Positions 34,892 to 46,561 of a DNA stretch of 64,000 nt are shown piece by piece; within the stretch, counting starts at the first letter, position 1; each line of letters starts with the position of its first letter. The DNA comes from Zonotrichia leucophrys gambelii (taxonomy: Eukaryota > Chordata > Aves > Passeriformes > Passerellidae). A program made the translations under genes and the position numbers. The stretch lies in NCBI RefSeq assembly GCF_028769735.1, contig NW_026992283.1:62001-126000 (forward strand), given 5' to 3'. The notes under the pieces are model-generated. The model saw only the letters and a program-made list of their open reading frames with translations, was not told the origin of the DNA and did not search any database.

Positions 34892-35365
34892 AGTTGCCAG
34901 ATGAAAAATCATTTGCACCTGGTGAGCTAACACAATGATTATTCTTCAAAAACCATTGGCCGATGGAACTGCACAATGCCCTTTCTGTAAGAAGGACAAC
35001 TGGAAAGCAACCAGCCTTGTTGTGCCAACTTTTACCAGTTCACCGAGTGGTCAGGTATGACTTTGGGGTCACTGACCACCAGGGACCACCAAAGAGACCC
35101 CCAAGACAGAAGAATGCATGCATTAAGTGGAGGGAACATATGTTAATGATTTTAGGGAAATGATTATCATATGTATGTTAATTCGGGGAAAATCAATGCT
35201 ATGTATGCAAAATACTAGATATAAACAGGTGCTTTTCTGTATTCAGCATGCACAATATTTTGGAGGAGATATCCCCTCGTGCATCTGGCTGATTAAAGAT
35301 TGTCTGCTTTTTAATACTACATGGGTGTCAAGGGTTTTTTTTATTTTTACCGATTTTTGGTAACA
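34892..35365 (+). mobile_element. LTR-S copy 2 (3' LTR position)
   Basis: 474 bases, nearly collinear with 10249-10720 and differing at scattered sites. It ends TTTTGGTAACA. Its first base has changed (AG in place of TG). It follows a gammaretroviral env and polypurine tract, whereas copy 1 leads a different type of interior, so the pair probably does not delimit one provirus. Confidence 0.85.
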
Positions 35366-36329
35366 ATTCCAGGGAACACCCCCTCATTGGGCGCCACCAA
35401 ATGTTTCCCAGACCATAGTTTGAAGTTCCCTGGAAAGCAGACTGCTGCCTTTTCAGACTCTTAGCTTGAACTCCTCTACATGTGGGAGGTGAATAGGCCC
35501 ACTTAGGTCTGCATGCCAGGGCTATGGATATCAAGAAAAACCTCATTAGTATGATGATCAGCAGACTGCAAAACCACTAGCCATATTGGACTCTCCCAAG
35601 CCTCCAGTTCTTACAAATGTTACCTTCTTACTTCATTCTTTCCCGTCTTGTTTTCAATACATGTCCCACCCAGTTTGAAAAGCAACGTGATGAAATGCCC
35701 TAGTTCCAATCCTAAATAATTTATTCTTCTGCTCTAAATTATGTTGAAGAAACTGAAGAATTGTGTCCCTCAACTTTGCAATGTCACATTTGATACCAGT
35801 AAAATCCAAAATTCCTATGTATGGGCTATTTTCCTAAGCACTAGATGTTTTAAGCACCTTATAGTTCCAGGCCAAAACCCTTCTTAGCTTAAATGTAGTC
35901 AACAACTTGCCTACAAAGTAAAATGCTCCATTTTAAATATTACCTGTGGAGACCCTGAGAGGCATTCCCTGGGTTAGAGAGACACAAGAAGCTTCCCTCA
36001 AAAGCTGTTAAGACCCCATTGACTCCTTCCCTTGTTCCTATGTTGCTCAGCCACTCCCTTCCTATTCCCATTGGCCCTCATCTTTGTACTGCCCGGATGC
36101 CCCTGTTCAGCCCGGATCTCTTGAGACACAGAAACCTAGCCTCTCCCCATGAGTGAGCCCTTGGACCCTGAACATCTCACCACGCGGCTGAATTAAACGT
36201 GTGGATATTATGCAAAGGCCCTTTTTGCTTCCTTACCCTGGATTTTACTAGCAGCAATTCCGGCTGCAACAATTACTAGGGGGTAGGACCAGCGTATGTT
36301 GACTTTATTATGGATTATTCTTATGTGAC
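35366..36329. mobile_element. LTR-like non-coding block with tRNA-Lys-like primer site
   Basis: On the minus strand TGGCGCCCAATGAGGGGG (35396-35379) is close to the tRNA-Lys(1,2) primer site. An LTR-like start TGTTTCCCAGACC lies at 35402 and an AATTAAA-containing end GGCTGCAACA near 36271, but these imply opposite orientations. No coding motif is seen. Confidence 0.35.
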
Positions 36330-36661
36330 ACTGTCTTGGGGTGATTTTATGATGGTACTTTATTCCCTAATCATATGCTTTATGCCCAGAAGTGTCTGCG
36401 ATATCTTTAAGATGAACCAGGAGGCGGGACCGGAGCCTGGCAACGCCGCCGGGTGCAGGCTCCTTTCAGTCTCTCTCACCGGTATGCTCCGGACGGGGTG
36501 GATGGGGGATGCTGCATTGTTCCTTTTGTTGGATTGTTTTTTTACTAGCTTGAAGCCAGAAGTTTTTTCCCATCCCTTCCCCTAGCTTGGAGGCTGTACC
36601 AGGAATCCTCTCGGCAGCTTTTGGGGTTTTTTTTCTCCTTGAACTGTTTTCAGCTTGGCTT
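36330..36661 (+). mobile_element. LTR-W 5' fragment
   Basis: It starts TGTCTTGGGGTGAT and follows the LTR-W U3 to about 36655. The rest is replaced by the T provirus starting at 36662. The missing 3' half is not found at the other end of that provirus, at 60124. Confidence 0.65.
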
Positions 36662-37260
36662 TGTGAAAAACGCCAATCACTTGTTTTTAAAATTTTTAAA
36701 AGTTTAATAGTAATGAAATAGTTAAAAAGAATAGTAACACAATTAGAGTAATAACAATTTGGACAAATTGAATTAGGACACTATGAGACAATAAAAACAA
36801 AGAGTTACGGACGTCCGGGTACCTTTTTCTGGGCATCACGAGCCCAAAAAAGGACCCCTGCTAACAAAGGATTAACCCTTAAGAACAATAGCCTGTTGCA
36901 TATTCACACACTTCATACATGATGCATAAATTCCATTCAAACACAGGATTTTGTCTGGTCATTGTAAACTTCTTCCTTCTAAACCTAAGAGCGCCTTCAA
37001 GGCAGGAAGAAGTTCATTTCTTTTGATAAGAAGTCAATAAATTCCCTTTCTCTGAAGGATTTAGGTGTCCTGTGGCTGCTATCTCCCTGCAAGTCCTTTC
37101 TGTTACACAAAGCATCTTACATAGCATAGTTTCTATTTTAACAATTTTTATGATCTAAAACTATATTTAACACAGTTCTTAAGAAAATTAATACAGCATT
37201 ACTTTCTAACACAATACATATAATATTCATTTTAATATTTGCAAAAAGCCAATCATAAAA
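36662..37260 (-). mobile_element. LTR-T, 3' LTR of the T provirus (main part)
   Basis: It starts TGTGAAAAACGCC on the plus strand and aligns throughout with 59519-60123. A P provirus with TAAAA duplications splits it; the last 17 bases lie at 53182-53198 (ending TTTTTCACA). A minus-strand polypurine tract follows at 53199-53217, which makes this the 3' LTR. Confidence 0.85.
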
Positions 37261-37931
37261 TGAAATAAACAGGGCAGGAGTCTTTTTCTCCTTTTAATGT
37301 CTTTATTAAAAGTGATCAGCTCAGGATTGGGCAGCTCGACGGGTCTGAAGTCTCCGTTGTCTCTTCCAGGGCGACAAGGAGGAGGAGGATATGTGCAGCT
37401 TTGTCCACTAGGGGCAGAGCTGGGGGTCCAGACCTCGTGGGAGTCCTTAGGGCGAGGTGACCCCTGGTCTTCACTCCACAGTCTCGCCCCTCTTCCCGGT
37501 CCCGGCATCAGGACGACTCCCGCATTCAGGGTGAGAGGGACTACAAAGGTGTTCAGCATCTCTGCAGGCTCCGCACTCCGTTCTTCACGTCTAGACATCA
37601 CTCCAATCTCTCAACTCTTAGTTGGCTCGTTGTTTTGGGGGTCTTTTTAGCAAGGTAGAAGCAGTAGCTTCTCATGGCATGCTGGTCTTGGGGTTATTTT
37701 GCATGTCTCCCCCCCCTCCTAAGTCTCTTCTCCTCACTGTTTGGGGAGGTCCTCACCCTTCACTGTCCCAAAGAAGAGCCATTAACCCGGCCTCAGCTAG
37801 GGCTTTTACTGATAAAAAACAACTATTAATAACAATGACCTGTAATTACCATAACACACAAGCAGCACCCCAGCAGCAACAGTGGTAACCTTTTTCTCAC
37901 AAAAAAACATGGCAGATTTTTGTTTATAACA
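37261..37931 (-). mobile_element. LTR-P, 3' LTR of the P provirus
   Basis: 671 bases, from TGAAATAAACAGGG to GTTTATAACA on the plus strand; on the sense strand it starts TGTTATAAAC and ends TTTATTTCA. A sense-strand polypurine tract (GAGGGGGGAC) precedes it at 37932-37950. TAAAA flanks it at 37256-37260 and the 5' LTR at 53177-53181. Confidence 0.95.
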
Positions 37932-37949
37932 GTCCCCCCTCTTTTTCTT

Positions 37950-39229
37950 TGACAAGAGCGCAAATTTAAGCTTGCATCAACATACAATTTTTTACTCAGG
38001 AGCTTAATATTTAATTTTTTGTATTGATTATAAATTTCTTGATCACTCTGGTAATCATGGTTACTTAACTTCGTTACCTTTCTTGGTTTCTTTAGGTTGC
38101 TCTGCATGACCAATACTACTTTAATGAAGCAGGGAAACAAGCATAGTAAAAAGAGCAATCTTCCAAGTATATGCATAGTGAGAAAACCTTTTTCCCATAC
38201 ACTCTTATTGAAAATCCATAGATTCTCCCACCAACTGGAATCAAGTGTAGGAGTTTGTTCTTTTTTATTTACACATGCTAATTTTTTTATTATGCTTGAA
38301 ATGTTTCTGATAATTGCATTCTAATTTTTAATACTCCCTGGAGCCTGATGATTCTGTTTAACATAAATATTGGAGTCTGAACTTGGCTTTTACAATTTAG
38401 GATTTTCTCAACTTTTATTGCACTTTGCTTCTTCTGTTTGGTTTCTCCTAAATCATTGTATATAAGAACTCCTAAACTTGATTCAGTTTCTTTGGGTAAT
38501 AAGAAGAAAGCTGATTTTATTATTCTAGCTGTGTAGCTGTCAGACCAGTCTCCTGACAATTTAGTGTATGCTGTAGTACTAGAGATCAAAACTAGGTGTT
38601 TAGAGCTCTCCCGAAATGTGTTAACAGTTTCTGTTGGGCATTCCTTATATTTACACAGTTCTTTCATTTTCCAAGACGGGTTTATCCCTTTTTCAGTATA
38701 CTGATAACATGCATATACTTCATAGTAGGTACACTTGTCTCTTTCTCTTTTCTCAAGAGACTCTAATTTGTTTGGATCTCTTGGGATCCACTGGGTAGCT
38801 GAATACTTTACTGTTGAATACTTGTTGCAAACCATCTTTCTTACTGTTTTTACTATTTCTTTTCTTTTTACTAGATTTACTGAGCTTATTTCAGCAGCAT
38901 CAAATTCAAAGCACAACCAGGCTTCTCCTATTAGGGAACTCGCCCAGGAGTGGCTGCCTAAAAGTGGCAGTATTGTGTGCTATCCAATACATTCTCTTAT
39001 TTTTCTGATAAAGGACCAATTGGAAGAGGTTAACACGGTTAGGGTTAGAATTGATGTGGACTCTAGACAAGGAGCTCACTTCTTCCTCCTCATAGCGAGG
39101 TTGGTAGCACTCATTGCATGGCTCTGCTGGGCTCCCCAGAGCACCATCAGCAATCAGAGCCATCATTACTACTCTTCCCAAGAATCCGGTATGGGTCATC
39201 TTGCACAGCCTGCCCACCTGGCCTTGCAT
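37950..39229 (-). pseudogene. env: Env of the P provirus, broken
   Basis: Reading from 39229, an N-terminal segment with GALGSPAEPCNECYQ and a conserved block to about 38930 is followed, after a frameshift, by a 208-codon stretch (38290-38916) containing LLPKETESSLGVLIYNDLGE. A stop at 38290 precedes a third stretch (to 37950) with a membrane span (LLFLLCLFPCFIKVVLVM) and tail. Several Cys are conserved with the copies at 61760 and 63485. It lacks the gamma-type LLA immunosuppressive-like segment seen in the T provirus, and I do not recognise its family. Confidence 0.7.
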
Positions 39230-39596
39230 CTTGGGGAATTTTACTGTGAAGAAGCTTCCAAGCTCTTTAGGGTCTCTTCTACCTGCTTTTCTGGTTATAC
39301 GTCTCTTGGTCTGTTCCCTACCAAATTTGGTTTCTCTTAGGGGAGTGCTCTGTAGAGGATTAACCTGGAGTCTTTAGAACTAACTGGGGGAATTTAACCA
39401 GAATTGCTTATTTACAGTCTTAAACTTTTTGCCAACATAGTTTACACAGAACTGTCTTGAAACATTTTAAGCAACGTTAGAGCTCTGATACCAATTATTT
39501 TCCCATACAGTCCAGTCTTTTTGACTTTTCCTTCTGAGAGTCAACTTTTAATCACAGTATACTCAGGTGAATTAACTTGTGAAGTGGATGAATCTT

Positions 39597-39762
39597 GTCC
39601 AGTGCCCAGAGGTGAGAGTGGTGTGGACTCTGGCCCAATGCCAGAGGGAAAAACTGGGACTCTGGCCCAATGCCAGAAGGAGAATGGGGTGGAGTCCGGT
39701 CCAATGCCAGAGGAAAAAACTGACTTTGAATCCTGGTCCAATGCCAGGGGGTGAGAGTGATG
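39597..39762. repeat. Minisatellite, about 33-base units, five copies
   Basis: Units carry CTGGCCCAATGCCAGAGG or close variants at about 39600, 39632, 39662, 39696 and 39733. It lies between env and the pol remnant of the P provirus. It yields proline-rich open frames on the minus strand that should be ignored. Confidence 0.85.
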
Positions 39763-41279
39763 TGGGTCGAACCTTTTTCTTTTCCACTGCACAGTCGAAT
39801 TAGCAATGTGGAGTACCTGAAACAGGCTTTCAAATATAGCCATTAATGGTCTGCTATTTTATGATTCTATCAAAGTGAGTTTCTCTGCTTAATGTTATTG
39901 GTCAACTTCTCTTTTTCCATAGCTTGCATGTTTCTCTCATCAACTTCTGCATACTCTGTATTTTGCAAGGAGCTGTATTTCTGTTAGCTAACTTAACTCC
40001 CAAATTGCTTTTATTCTCCTATTTTTCTGCGTATGTAACTTACTGGTTTTCGGTTCTATTTTCAAGATCTTATCTATTTATCTCTTGCTTCTGTTTCTTT
40101 CTTTCACTTACAGCTTAAATACTACTTTTATTTCAACCCCTTACACTTAATTTTTTTTTTCTTACACTATTCTTCTACAAAATACACTTCCCTCTAAGGA
40201 GATGTGGCAAAACTTATAATGCACAATCCACATTTCCTCTATTCTAATTGGTCTACATACACTCTCTTTTATTTCTCATTCACTTTCACACATTCCTTCA
40301 CACCCTCAAGACACAAACTGGATCATTATTGCTGGAAAATCACGGGTCCCTGTGGCTCCCCTCACCTTGGGGTTGGCCCACTAAATGAGCCTTGCTTGGT
40401 CTTATCCTATGCAAGTTATTACACCTCCAGAGCTCAGTCCCCAAGGGGACTGGGTGCCAGAAGCCAGCTCGCTCTCAGACCAAGGCTGTGGGACAGCCCT
40501 AGCAAGCAGGGAATATTCAGCTCTTAGTGATTAGGCAGCTCTTATGATTTCAAGCTCTTTGCTTGCTAGGTAGCTTTTTCCCTTGGCCTAAGGCTCCAGC
40601 AGACGGTAGAGAGAGGAGAAGCAGAAGACGATGGCTGTTCCACGAGTATGGCTTTATTGGAGGGTCCGTGAAGGGTCGCAGCTCTTCTTCTTCCGAGTTA
40701 GTAGGGATACAGTATGCTACTTTTATACCCTTGGCCCAGATCCAATCTTGACCAATGGCAAAGGTGTTAGAGTGACCATAAGTGACCAATAGTAGGGTTG
40801 ACAACATATTGCCTTACATGGCTATAGGGATAAGGTACAAGGCGGATGTCTCTGGAGACAGGAAACTTCTTTGCCGCTGTGTCAGCATTCCATTCTTCAA
40901 GGGGCCCTGGCTAAACCTGAGGGGTTTACTACAGCCCACAGGTCTCAGTATCTCTGGGCCTCTTGGAAGGGCCCTGACTCTGGTTGCCTCTGGTGCACAT
41001 TCACCTGTGAGGCTGTCTGCGTGTCACTCACGCTCTTACATCTACGGCTCCCTCCCAGGCCCAGGGAACACTAGTCTGGTTTGCAGGTCACACACACACT
41101 TCCACTGCCCCCTTCCCACCTGCCCGGGAAGTTGAGGCTGACTTTGCTTGTGACTCACTCTCACACACACAACAAGACAACAATAAGGTACCTTTATTTT
41201 TCACAAGACTTATTACAAGTTTAGTGTTACTGGACAGTTTTGGTGCTATTGGATATCCTTTCTACCTAGGTGTTTTTGT
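39763..41279 (-). other. Non-coding interior of the P provirus, with an LTR-like piece
   Basis: 39763-40390 is AT-rich with no motif read. 40390-41200 holds, on the minus strand, a GGGTATAAAAG TATA-type box near 40725 and CCAATAAAGCC near 40650, suggesting a further antisense LTR. 41150-41290 recurs at 57960-58075 (shared CAACAATAAGGTACC). RT, RNase H and integrase are absent. Confidence 0.4.
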
Positions 41280-41458
41280 CTAACTTCAGATGTTTTTTCA
41301 CTATACTATACTTTTTAGTACTTTGTTGAGACAGGACTTATCTGCTCCTGTATTTACTCAAAAATTCTAATTCTTCATTTAGGGGTCCCACCTCAAAGTT
41401 TACTAAGGGCTCTTCTAGATGTTGCATCAGGTCCCCTAAAGTGTAAAGCCCCTAACCC
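41280..41458 (-). pseudogene. pro: Protease N-terminal remnant
   Basis: The minus strand gives LVNFEVGPLNEELEF, then after a one-base shift VNTGADKS, where the catalytic Asp of DTGA is Asn. It aligns with the T provirus protease at 57044 (VGPQEEELEFVIDTGAE). Pol is lost beyond it. Confidence 0.65.
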
Positions 41459-43291
41459 TCTAATCGTCACCTCTAAGGATCTTCCCTAAATTATCTTGTT
41501 GTTTGGCTATTGCCTCATTGAGACTCAGCTTTCTACAGAACCTCCTGACATTTCCTGCATCTCCACAGTAACAGAAATATCGTTCTCTCAAAGGGACTTG
41601 AGGTCTCTCCATCCCTCTTGTACCTGGCAGTACTGGCCTATCCTTGCCTCCTCCTGGTGGTGGACCTGCCCACCCCACACTTTCTCTAGCTACAGCAACC
41701 GTGATCCTAGACTTGGCCTTTGTGTTTTCTACGTCCCTCCTTACATGCACCTTCAATGCCTCTCTTAATAACTCATTAATGCCCTTTTCTTGCCAATCTT
41801 CAATCTTTTCCAGTTTCTCCGTACATCTGGCCAAAATTTGGTAACAAATTGGACTTTGAGCAGCACTTGACCCTCTGGGGTGTCTGGATCTATTCTAGAG
41901 TACAACTGGAAGTTGCACTTTAGGCGATTAAGCCAAGCAGCAGGAGCTTCATCCTTCTCTTGTGCACCCTCAAATGCCAATTTGGTATTAGTTCCTTTGG
42001 GAACTGACTCTTTGATCCCCTGTATTGTTAAAGACCTATATTCCATCATGGCCTTCCTCCCCTCCTCCTGATTAGGGTTCCAGCTGGGATCTGTTAGTGG
42101 CAATTTCTGTTCACCTGATGGCACCTGAGGTCCTGGATGGTTATCTTTCTCCCATATTCTTATGCTAGCTGCTCTAATCATCTGGACCTCTTCTGGGGAA
42201 AATAATATATTTAGGATGGAATTCATCTCCCCCAAAGTGTAGATATTTGGACCTAAAAATTGATCCACTTGGTCAGCGATGCCCACTGGGTCCTCAACTA
42301 ATTGCCCCAACTCTTTCTTGAATCCTCTCAACTCAGAAGCAGTTAGAGGAGCATTCACAAAGCCAACACCTCCCGCTACTCCTCCCATAGGAACTTCTCT
42401 GAGGGGAAAGAGTCTCTCTGCCTTGGAGGTCTTGGATCTGGTACTACAGTACGGCCCATTTTCAGATGCCAAACTACTAGTTTGAGGGGTATCTGGGTTA
42501 CCCTGAACGTTCTAACCATCAGCAGGTGTATTTGCTGATAGCTGTTTACCGGGCAAGGAGGCATTTGTGTCCCAACTGGGAGGAGGTAAAGGGACAGCAA
42601 TAGGAGGGGGAGAAGAGCTTGGGTACATATTAAGTGGAGCTGGAGAAGTGGTGGAGAATGCACCAGGTGGGGTGGGCACTTGTGGGTGTGCAGAAGGCAC
42701 TGGAGGAGCCAAAGGGGGTGGTGAAGGAGTGGTTACTGGGGGAGATACTGGGTTTATCATAGGGGAAGCTGAAGAGGTAGAAGGAGGAATTTGAGCAAGT
42801 GGTAATGAGATGGCAGCCGGGAGAAGAACTGGACCTGCCATTTGAGGTGCTTGAGGAAGAGGATTATAAGGTCGAGCGGCAGCAGGAGGCAAATAATCTA
42901 GGGGATCCCATCTTTTACTAATTCCGTCATCCCCTCCTTCATTCCCCTCTTTCTTCTTCTGTACCTTACAAATTCGCACCCCTTCATCCCCAATAGCATT
43001 CTTTAACCAGCAAGCTACATACAATAATTGCTCAGGATCTGTATCTCCTTGAGCTTTCAGATAATTATTTAATTGTTGGCACATCCACTTGTCCCTTGCC
43101 CAACACCAAGGCCATCCTCCTTGCACCTCTAATTCCGGCCAGACTTCTACACAGTAGTGGATCATCTTCACCTTATCTAATCCCTCCGTGGCCTCTATAG
43201 AATCCCATTTCTCTAACAGTTCTCCTAAGGGACTATTGGGAGGTATATCCCTCAGTCTCTTGCCAGTCTTTTTACTATTACACTCTCCCAT
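41459..43291 (-). pseudogene. gag: P provirus gag (matrix, proline-rich, capsid, nucleocapsid)
   Basis: A Met start at 43291 reads MGECNSKKTGKRL, fitting a myristoylated matrix, then a Trp-rich matrix domain (VWPELEVQGGWPWCW) and a long proline-rich linker. A single TAG at 42512-42514 interrupts the frame; the capsid continues (VEDPVGIADQVDQFLGPNIY, DPSWNPNQEEGRK, LAFEGAQEKDEAPAAWLNRL). A frameshift near 41800 leads to the nucleocapsid (FCYCGDAGNVRRFC), in which the zinc His is Asn and Cys spacing is disturbed. About 610 codons, near full length. Confidence 0.9.
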
Positions 43292-44087
43292 TTTTCAGGT
43301 CCGAACAGTAAAAAAATCCCAAAGGTGCCTCTACTGACAGGTGATTTCAAGAAAAAATTATTTACCTGATGATCAGGACTTTATACTGAAACAACTGCCT
43401 GATCTCTTGATTGCCTATCTTTCCTAACATCAGGTCTTATATCTATCAGGACTTCAACATACGAAACCCCGGCCTAAGAAGCCGGTTCGTGCCTGACTCC
43501 CCTCTGTCAGGAAAAACAACTGCCTGATTTCTAGTTTGCCTAACCTTCCAATTTTTAGGCCTCACCGTATCAGGACTTAAAAACAAACCGCAGCCTCCTT
43601 CGCTGGGATTTGTGCCTGACCCCTTTGTCAGGACTTACTTTGCCTGCAGGGCTTGTGAGCTACCCGAATCCTTCTCGGGACTTACAATCTGCCAGACTTC
43701 CCTCTGTCAGGTCCTATTTTTGCTGCGTGCCACTCATACAACTATTCCCTCCACACGCCTGGAGGGGGGGGCCCCTTTATTCCCCCTTTAGGAGACGACT
43801 CACTCACACTAATTCCACACGCTTCTCACTGTTCCCGGCCGGCTTCCTCGCGGAAGACGGAAACGCAGTACTGAGGGGTCCCTCTCACTTCAAAGGTCCG
43901 GCTGCCGGCCTTGTCTCAATCACAAACACACACGCTCGTCTCCCACTCCCGCCACCGGATTTCTCACCAGTCTGTTGCTCTGGTGCTCCTCTGCATCCCT
44001 GGTCCTGAGCCGATGTCTCTGGTCCTGATAGCCAGCTGTCCTGGAGGTCCAAGATGGCCAGTCCTGGTGTCCTCTTCTGATGTGGCT
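43292..44087 (-). other. Untranslated leader of the P provirus with repeated motifs
   Basis: About 800 bases between primer site and gag. Plus-strand TCAGGACTT or a near copy occurs about six times and GCCTGA about four times between 43375 and 43710, alternately, so short stems can pair along the RNA. Small hairpins such as CCCGGCC...GGCCGG-like at 43465-43485 are visible. This position holds packaging and dimerisation signals in gammaretroviruses. Confidence 0.5.
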
Positions 44088-44105
44088 ATCCTGGACGAGA
44101 CCCCA
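44088..44105 (-). promoter_or_regulatory. Primer-binding site, tRNA-Pro type
   Basis: The minus strand reads TGGGGTCTCGTCCAGGAT, which differs at two positions from the tRNA-Pro site of murine gammaretroviruses. It lies two bases after the 5' LTR. Confidence 0.8.
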
Positions 44106-44107
44106 GC

Positions 44108-44601
44108 TGAAATAAACAGGGCAGGAGAATTTTTCCCCATTTTAATGCCTTTATTAAAAGTGATCAGCTCAGGATTAGGCAGTTCGACGCGTCTGAAGTC
44201 TCCGTCGTCTCTTCCAGGGCGAGGAGGAGGAGGATATGTGCAGCTTTGTCCACTAGGGGCAGAGCTGAGGGTCCAAACCTTGTGGGAGTCCTTAGGGAGA
44301 GGTGACCCCTGGTCTTCACTCCACAGCCTCGCCCCTCTTCCTGGTCCCGGCATCGGGACGACTCCCACATTCAGGGTGAGAGGGACTACAAAGGTGTTCA
44401 GCATCTCTGCAGGCTCAGCACTCTGTTCTTCACGTCTAGACATCACTCCAATCTCTCAATTCTTAGTTGGCTTGTTGTTTTGGGGGTCTTTTTAGCAAGG
44501 TAGAAGCAGTAGCTTCTCATGGCATGCTGGTCTTGGGGTTATTTTGCATGTCTCCCCGCCCTCCTAAGTCTCTTCTCCTCACTGTCTGGGGAGGTCCCCA
44601 C
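44108..44601 (-). mobile_element. LTR-P, 5' LTR of the P provirus, left part
   Basis: It aligns with 37261-37750 and is cut at 44597-44601 (CCCAC) by the ERVL. The right part is 53002-53176. Summed length, 669 bases, equals the 3' LTR. The uninterrupted paralogue at 37750 reads GGTCCTCACCC across the site, confirming the target. Confidence 0.95.
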
Positions 44602-46450
44602 TGTCGTGGGGTGACAGCCTTTATCTCAATATCGTGTGTTGTGTCTGGCAGCTGTGCCTTTCCCCCCTCCCCCGCCCCCGGCCGTCGTGTTGCGGCGGGA
44701 TATGGAAGGGGGGGGGGGGTGTGTGACCAGGCACTTTTGCTTTTGGCTTTTGCTGCTTGGCTTGGCTAGCCGCTTGCTTGCTTGCTTGCTTGCTTTCTGC
44801 TTTTTGCGCTGTTTTTTTTTTCCCTTTTCTTTTGTTCTCTTTTTCTTACCCTCCCCTGAAGATACTGGACCGGCTCCGGACCTGACCTGAGCGCTCCAGG
44901 ACACCCGGAGCCTGCTAGAGAAGCTCGGCGCCCTTCACAACACAGTCTGGTCTCTTTTCTTTTCTTGTGTTGGGGAGTGTTCTTTTGTTACCTGCAAATA
45001 AATAGGTTTTGTTTTCCACTTTGCTCCTCCGAGAAATTCCTTCCCGAACCCGGTGTTGGGGGAGGGGTGGTTGGAGGTTTGTTTTGTTTTGGGGGGCTCC
45101 CTTTTGGAGATTTCCCCCAATTTGTCCGAAACCAGTGTTCTGGTTTGACATTGGCACAAGGCCAAATGCCCACATGAAAATACACCTTCTCTGGTGTCTG
45201 CTTTGAGATTTTGACCAGGAATAAACAAAGCAGGCTCTCACTTGAAAAAGAAGAAAAGTTTATTAACTAAACTACAAAGACAATTACTAAACTACACACA
45301 AAAGGAAGAAAAAGGAAAAAAAAAGAAAAAAAAAAAGAAAACACAAGGAAAATTAAAACCTCACAAAAACACTCTCCTCCTCCTCCTCCCCCCCCAAATT
45401 CCCAATACAATACAATCCAAAATCAATTCTGGGTCCAGCACCACCCTTTAGAATGCTCAACTTCAGTTCCTCAAGAGGAGAGGGAGTCCTTCCATGTGTC
45501 GTGGTGGCCTTTTCCGTCCTTGTTCCGGTGCTCTCACCACCGGACCAGAATCAGGGCTGCTTCCAGGGTTGTCCTTTTAAGGTGGCTGTGTCCAGTTCCA
45601 GAGAAGCTCAGTCTCTCACCTCTGGGACATCTGTCCCCCCCATATTTTATATACCCCCTGGGGCCGAGGGGTACCCACACTGAATCTTCTTTGGCTCTTG
45701 GACATTTCTCCCCCTGGTCTCAGTCTCTGTATTCCAGGGAAACATAGCTCTGTCCATGGCTACACAAAAGAGTCCAGCATAAAATGCCACTCCCTCTTCT
45801 CCGTCTTTCCAACATTTCTCACTCTCTCTCTCTGGTCCAGACTTTCATCACTCACTCATCTCCTTCATCCTCCCCCACTCTTATCTCTCGTCTAGGAAGG
45901 GTTAGTGTTCTGTGAAATTTTCATTGTCCAAAGAAAGGGTTAAAAACTCCTCCAAGCGGCTGGACTCCTGGCTGCACCCCCCCCACCATCTCCTCAGCCG
46001 GGCTGCCTGCTACCAGCACATGTTTACTGCTTTCAAGGTAACAGCACACAAACACCGGCTGCACTTTCTCTGTCTGTCTCCAAAGGGGGGGGGCGGGGGG
46101 GGCGGGGGGGGGAAGAACAGGCTGCCCATTGCTTCCCGGCATTTCTTTATTTTCTTCCTTCCACCCTTGGGGCCAGGCCTACCTCTCCCAGGCTGGGCCG
46201 CATGGCTTTTCCCCTCCCCCAGCCCAGCCAGCAACTGGACCGGGGGAGAGACTCAACTCCTTCACCGCAGGAAATCCAAAGAGGTACTGCCAGGGGGAGA
46301 CCCCTGCTTTTACCCTGTGTTCTCAGAGGTGGATCCCATTTGCCCAGTGGTTAGGCCAGATGGCAATATTCAAAACTGACCACTCATTGGCCCCATCCAC
46401 ACAGCATCCCAGAAATCCTGTTTCCGGGTCAAACCATGACAACCAGGACA
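44602..46450 (+). mobile_element. ERVL 5' LTR (split by an LTR-M)
   Basis: LTR bases 44602-45135 plus GACA at 46447-46450, 538 in all, starting TGTCGTGGGGTGAC. It contains (TTGC)n at 44768-44790 and AATAAATAGG near 44998. It pairs with 52467-52996, from which it differs at few positions, implying a young element. CCCAC flanks the whole provirus (44597-44601, 52997-53001). Confidence 0.95.
45136..46441 (-). mobile_element. LTR-M solo LTR nested in the ERVL 5' LTR
   Basis: 1,306 bases with perfect ACCAG duplications at 45131-45135 and 46442-46446. It starts TGTTCTGGTTTGACATTGGC and ends GGTCAAACCATGACA on the plus strand. It lies only four bases from the LTR end. It has a purine run at 45300-45345 and a G-rich run at 46086-46113 able to form G-quadruplexes. 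Confidence 0.95.
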
Positions 46451-46459
46451 GTATATTTT

Positions 46460-46477
46460 TGGTGCGTTGGCCGGGAA
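46460..46477 (+). promoter_or_regulatory. ERVL primer-binding site, tRNA-Gly type
   Basis: TGGTGCGTTGGCCGGGAA matches the complement of the tRNA-Gly(GCC) 3' end except for one position. It lies nine bases after the LTR end. Many mammalian ERVL elements use tRNA-Leu, so this is a family difference. Confidence 0.75.
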
Positions 46478-46561
46478 ACGGAGGCCAAAAACAGCGGAAA
46501 AAAAACCTATAACAATAATATTTTGGTTTTGGTTGTTTTGTGGGCATATTGGTGATTCATA

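Noticed and set aside
10249..35365. Single 25-kb provirus bounded by the two LTR-S copies
   Set aside because: The interior contains two different pol types and a second gag start; the copies more likely belong to different elements or a recombination product.
36657..36661. GGCTT as target duplication of the T provirus
   Set aside because: The sequence after 60123 is TCCTT, which does not match; the outer ends of the T provirus have no visible duplication.
43911..44495. 194-codon frame near the P 5' LTR
   Set aside because: It runs through leader, primer site and LTR in antisense; a similar frame appears at 37297-37650 because the LTRs match.
46086..46113. G-rich run as a telomere-like or regulatory element
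   Set aside because: It is a simple run inside a solo LTR-M. G-quadruplex potential is noted, but nothing ties it to a function.
46460..46477. tRNA gene fragment
   Set aside because: Only the 18 bases complementary to a tRNA 3' end are present, directly after an LTR; this is a primer-binding site.
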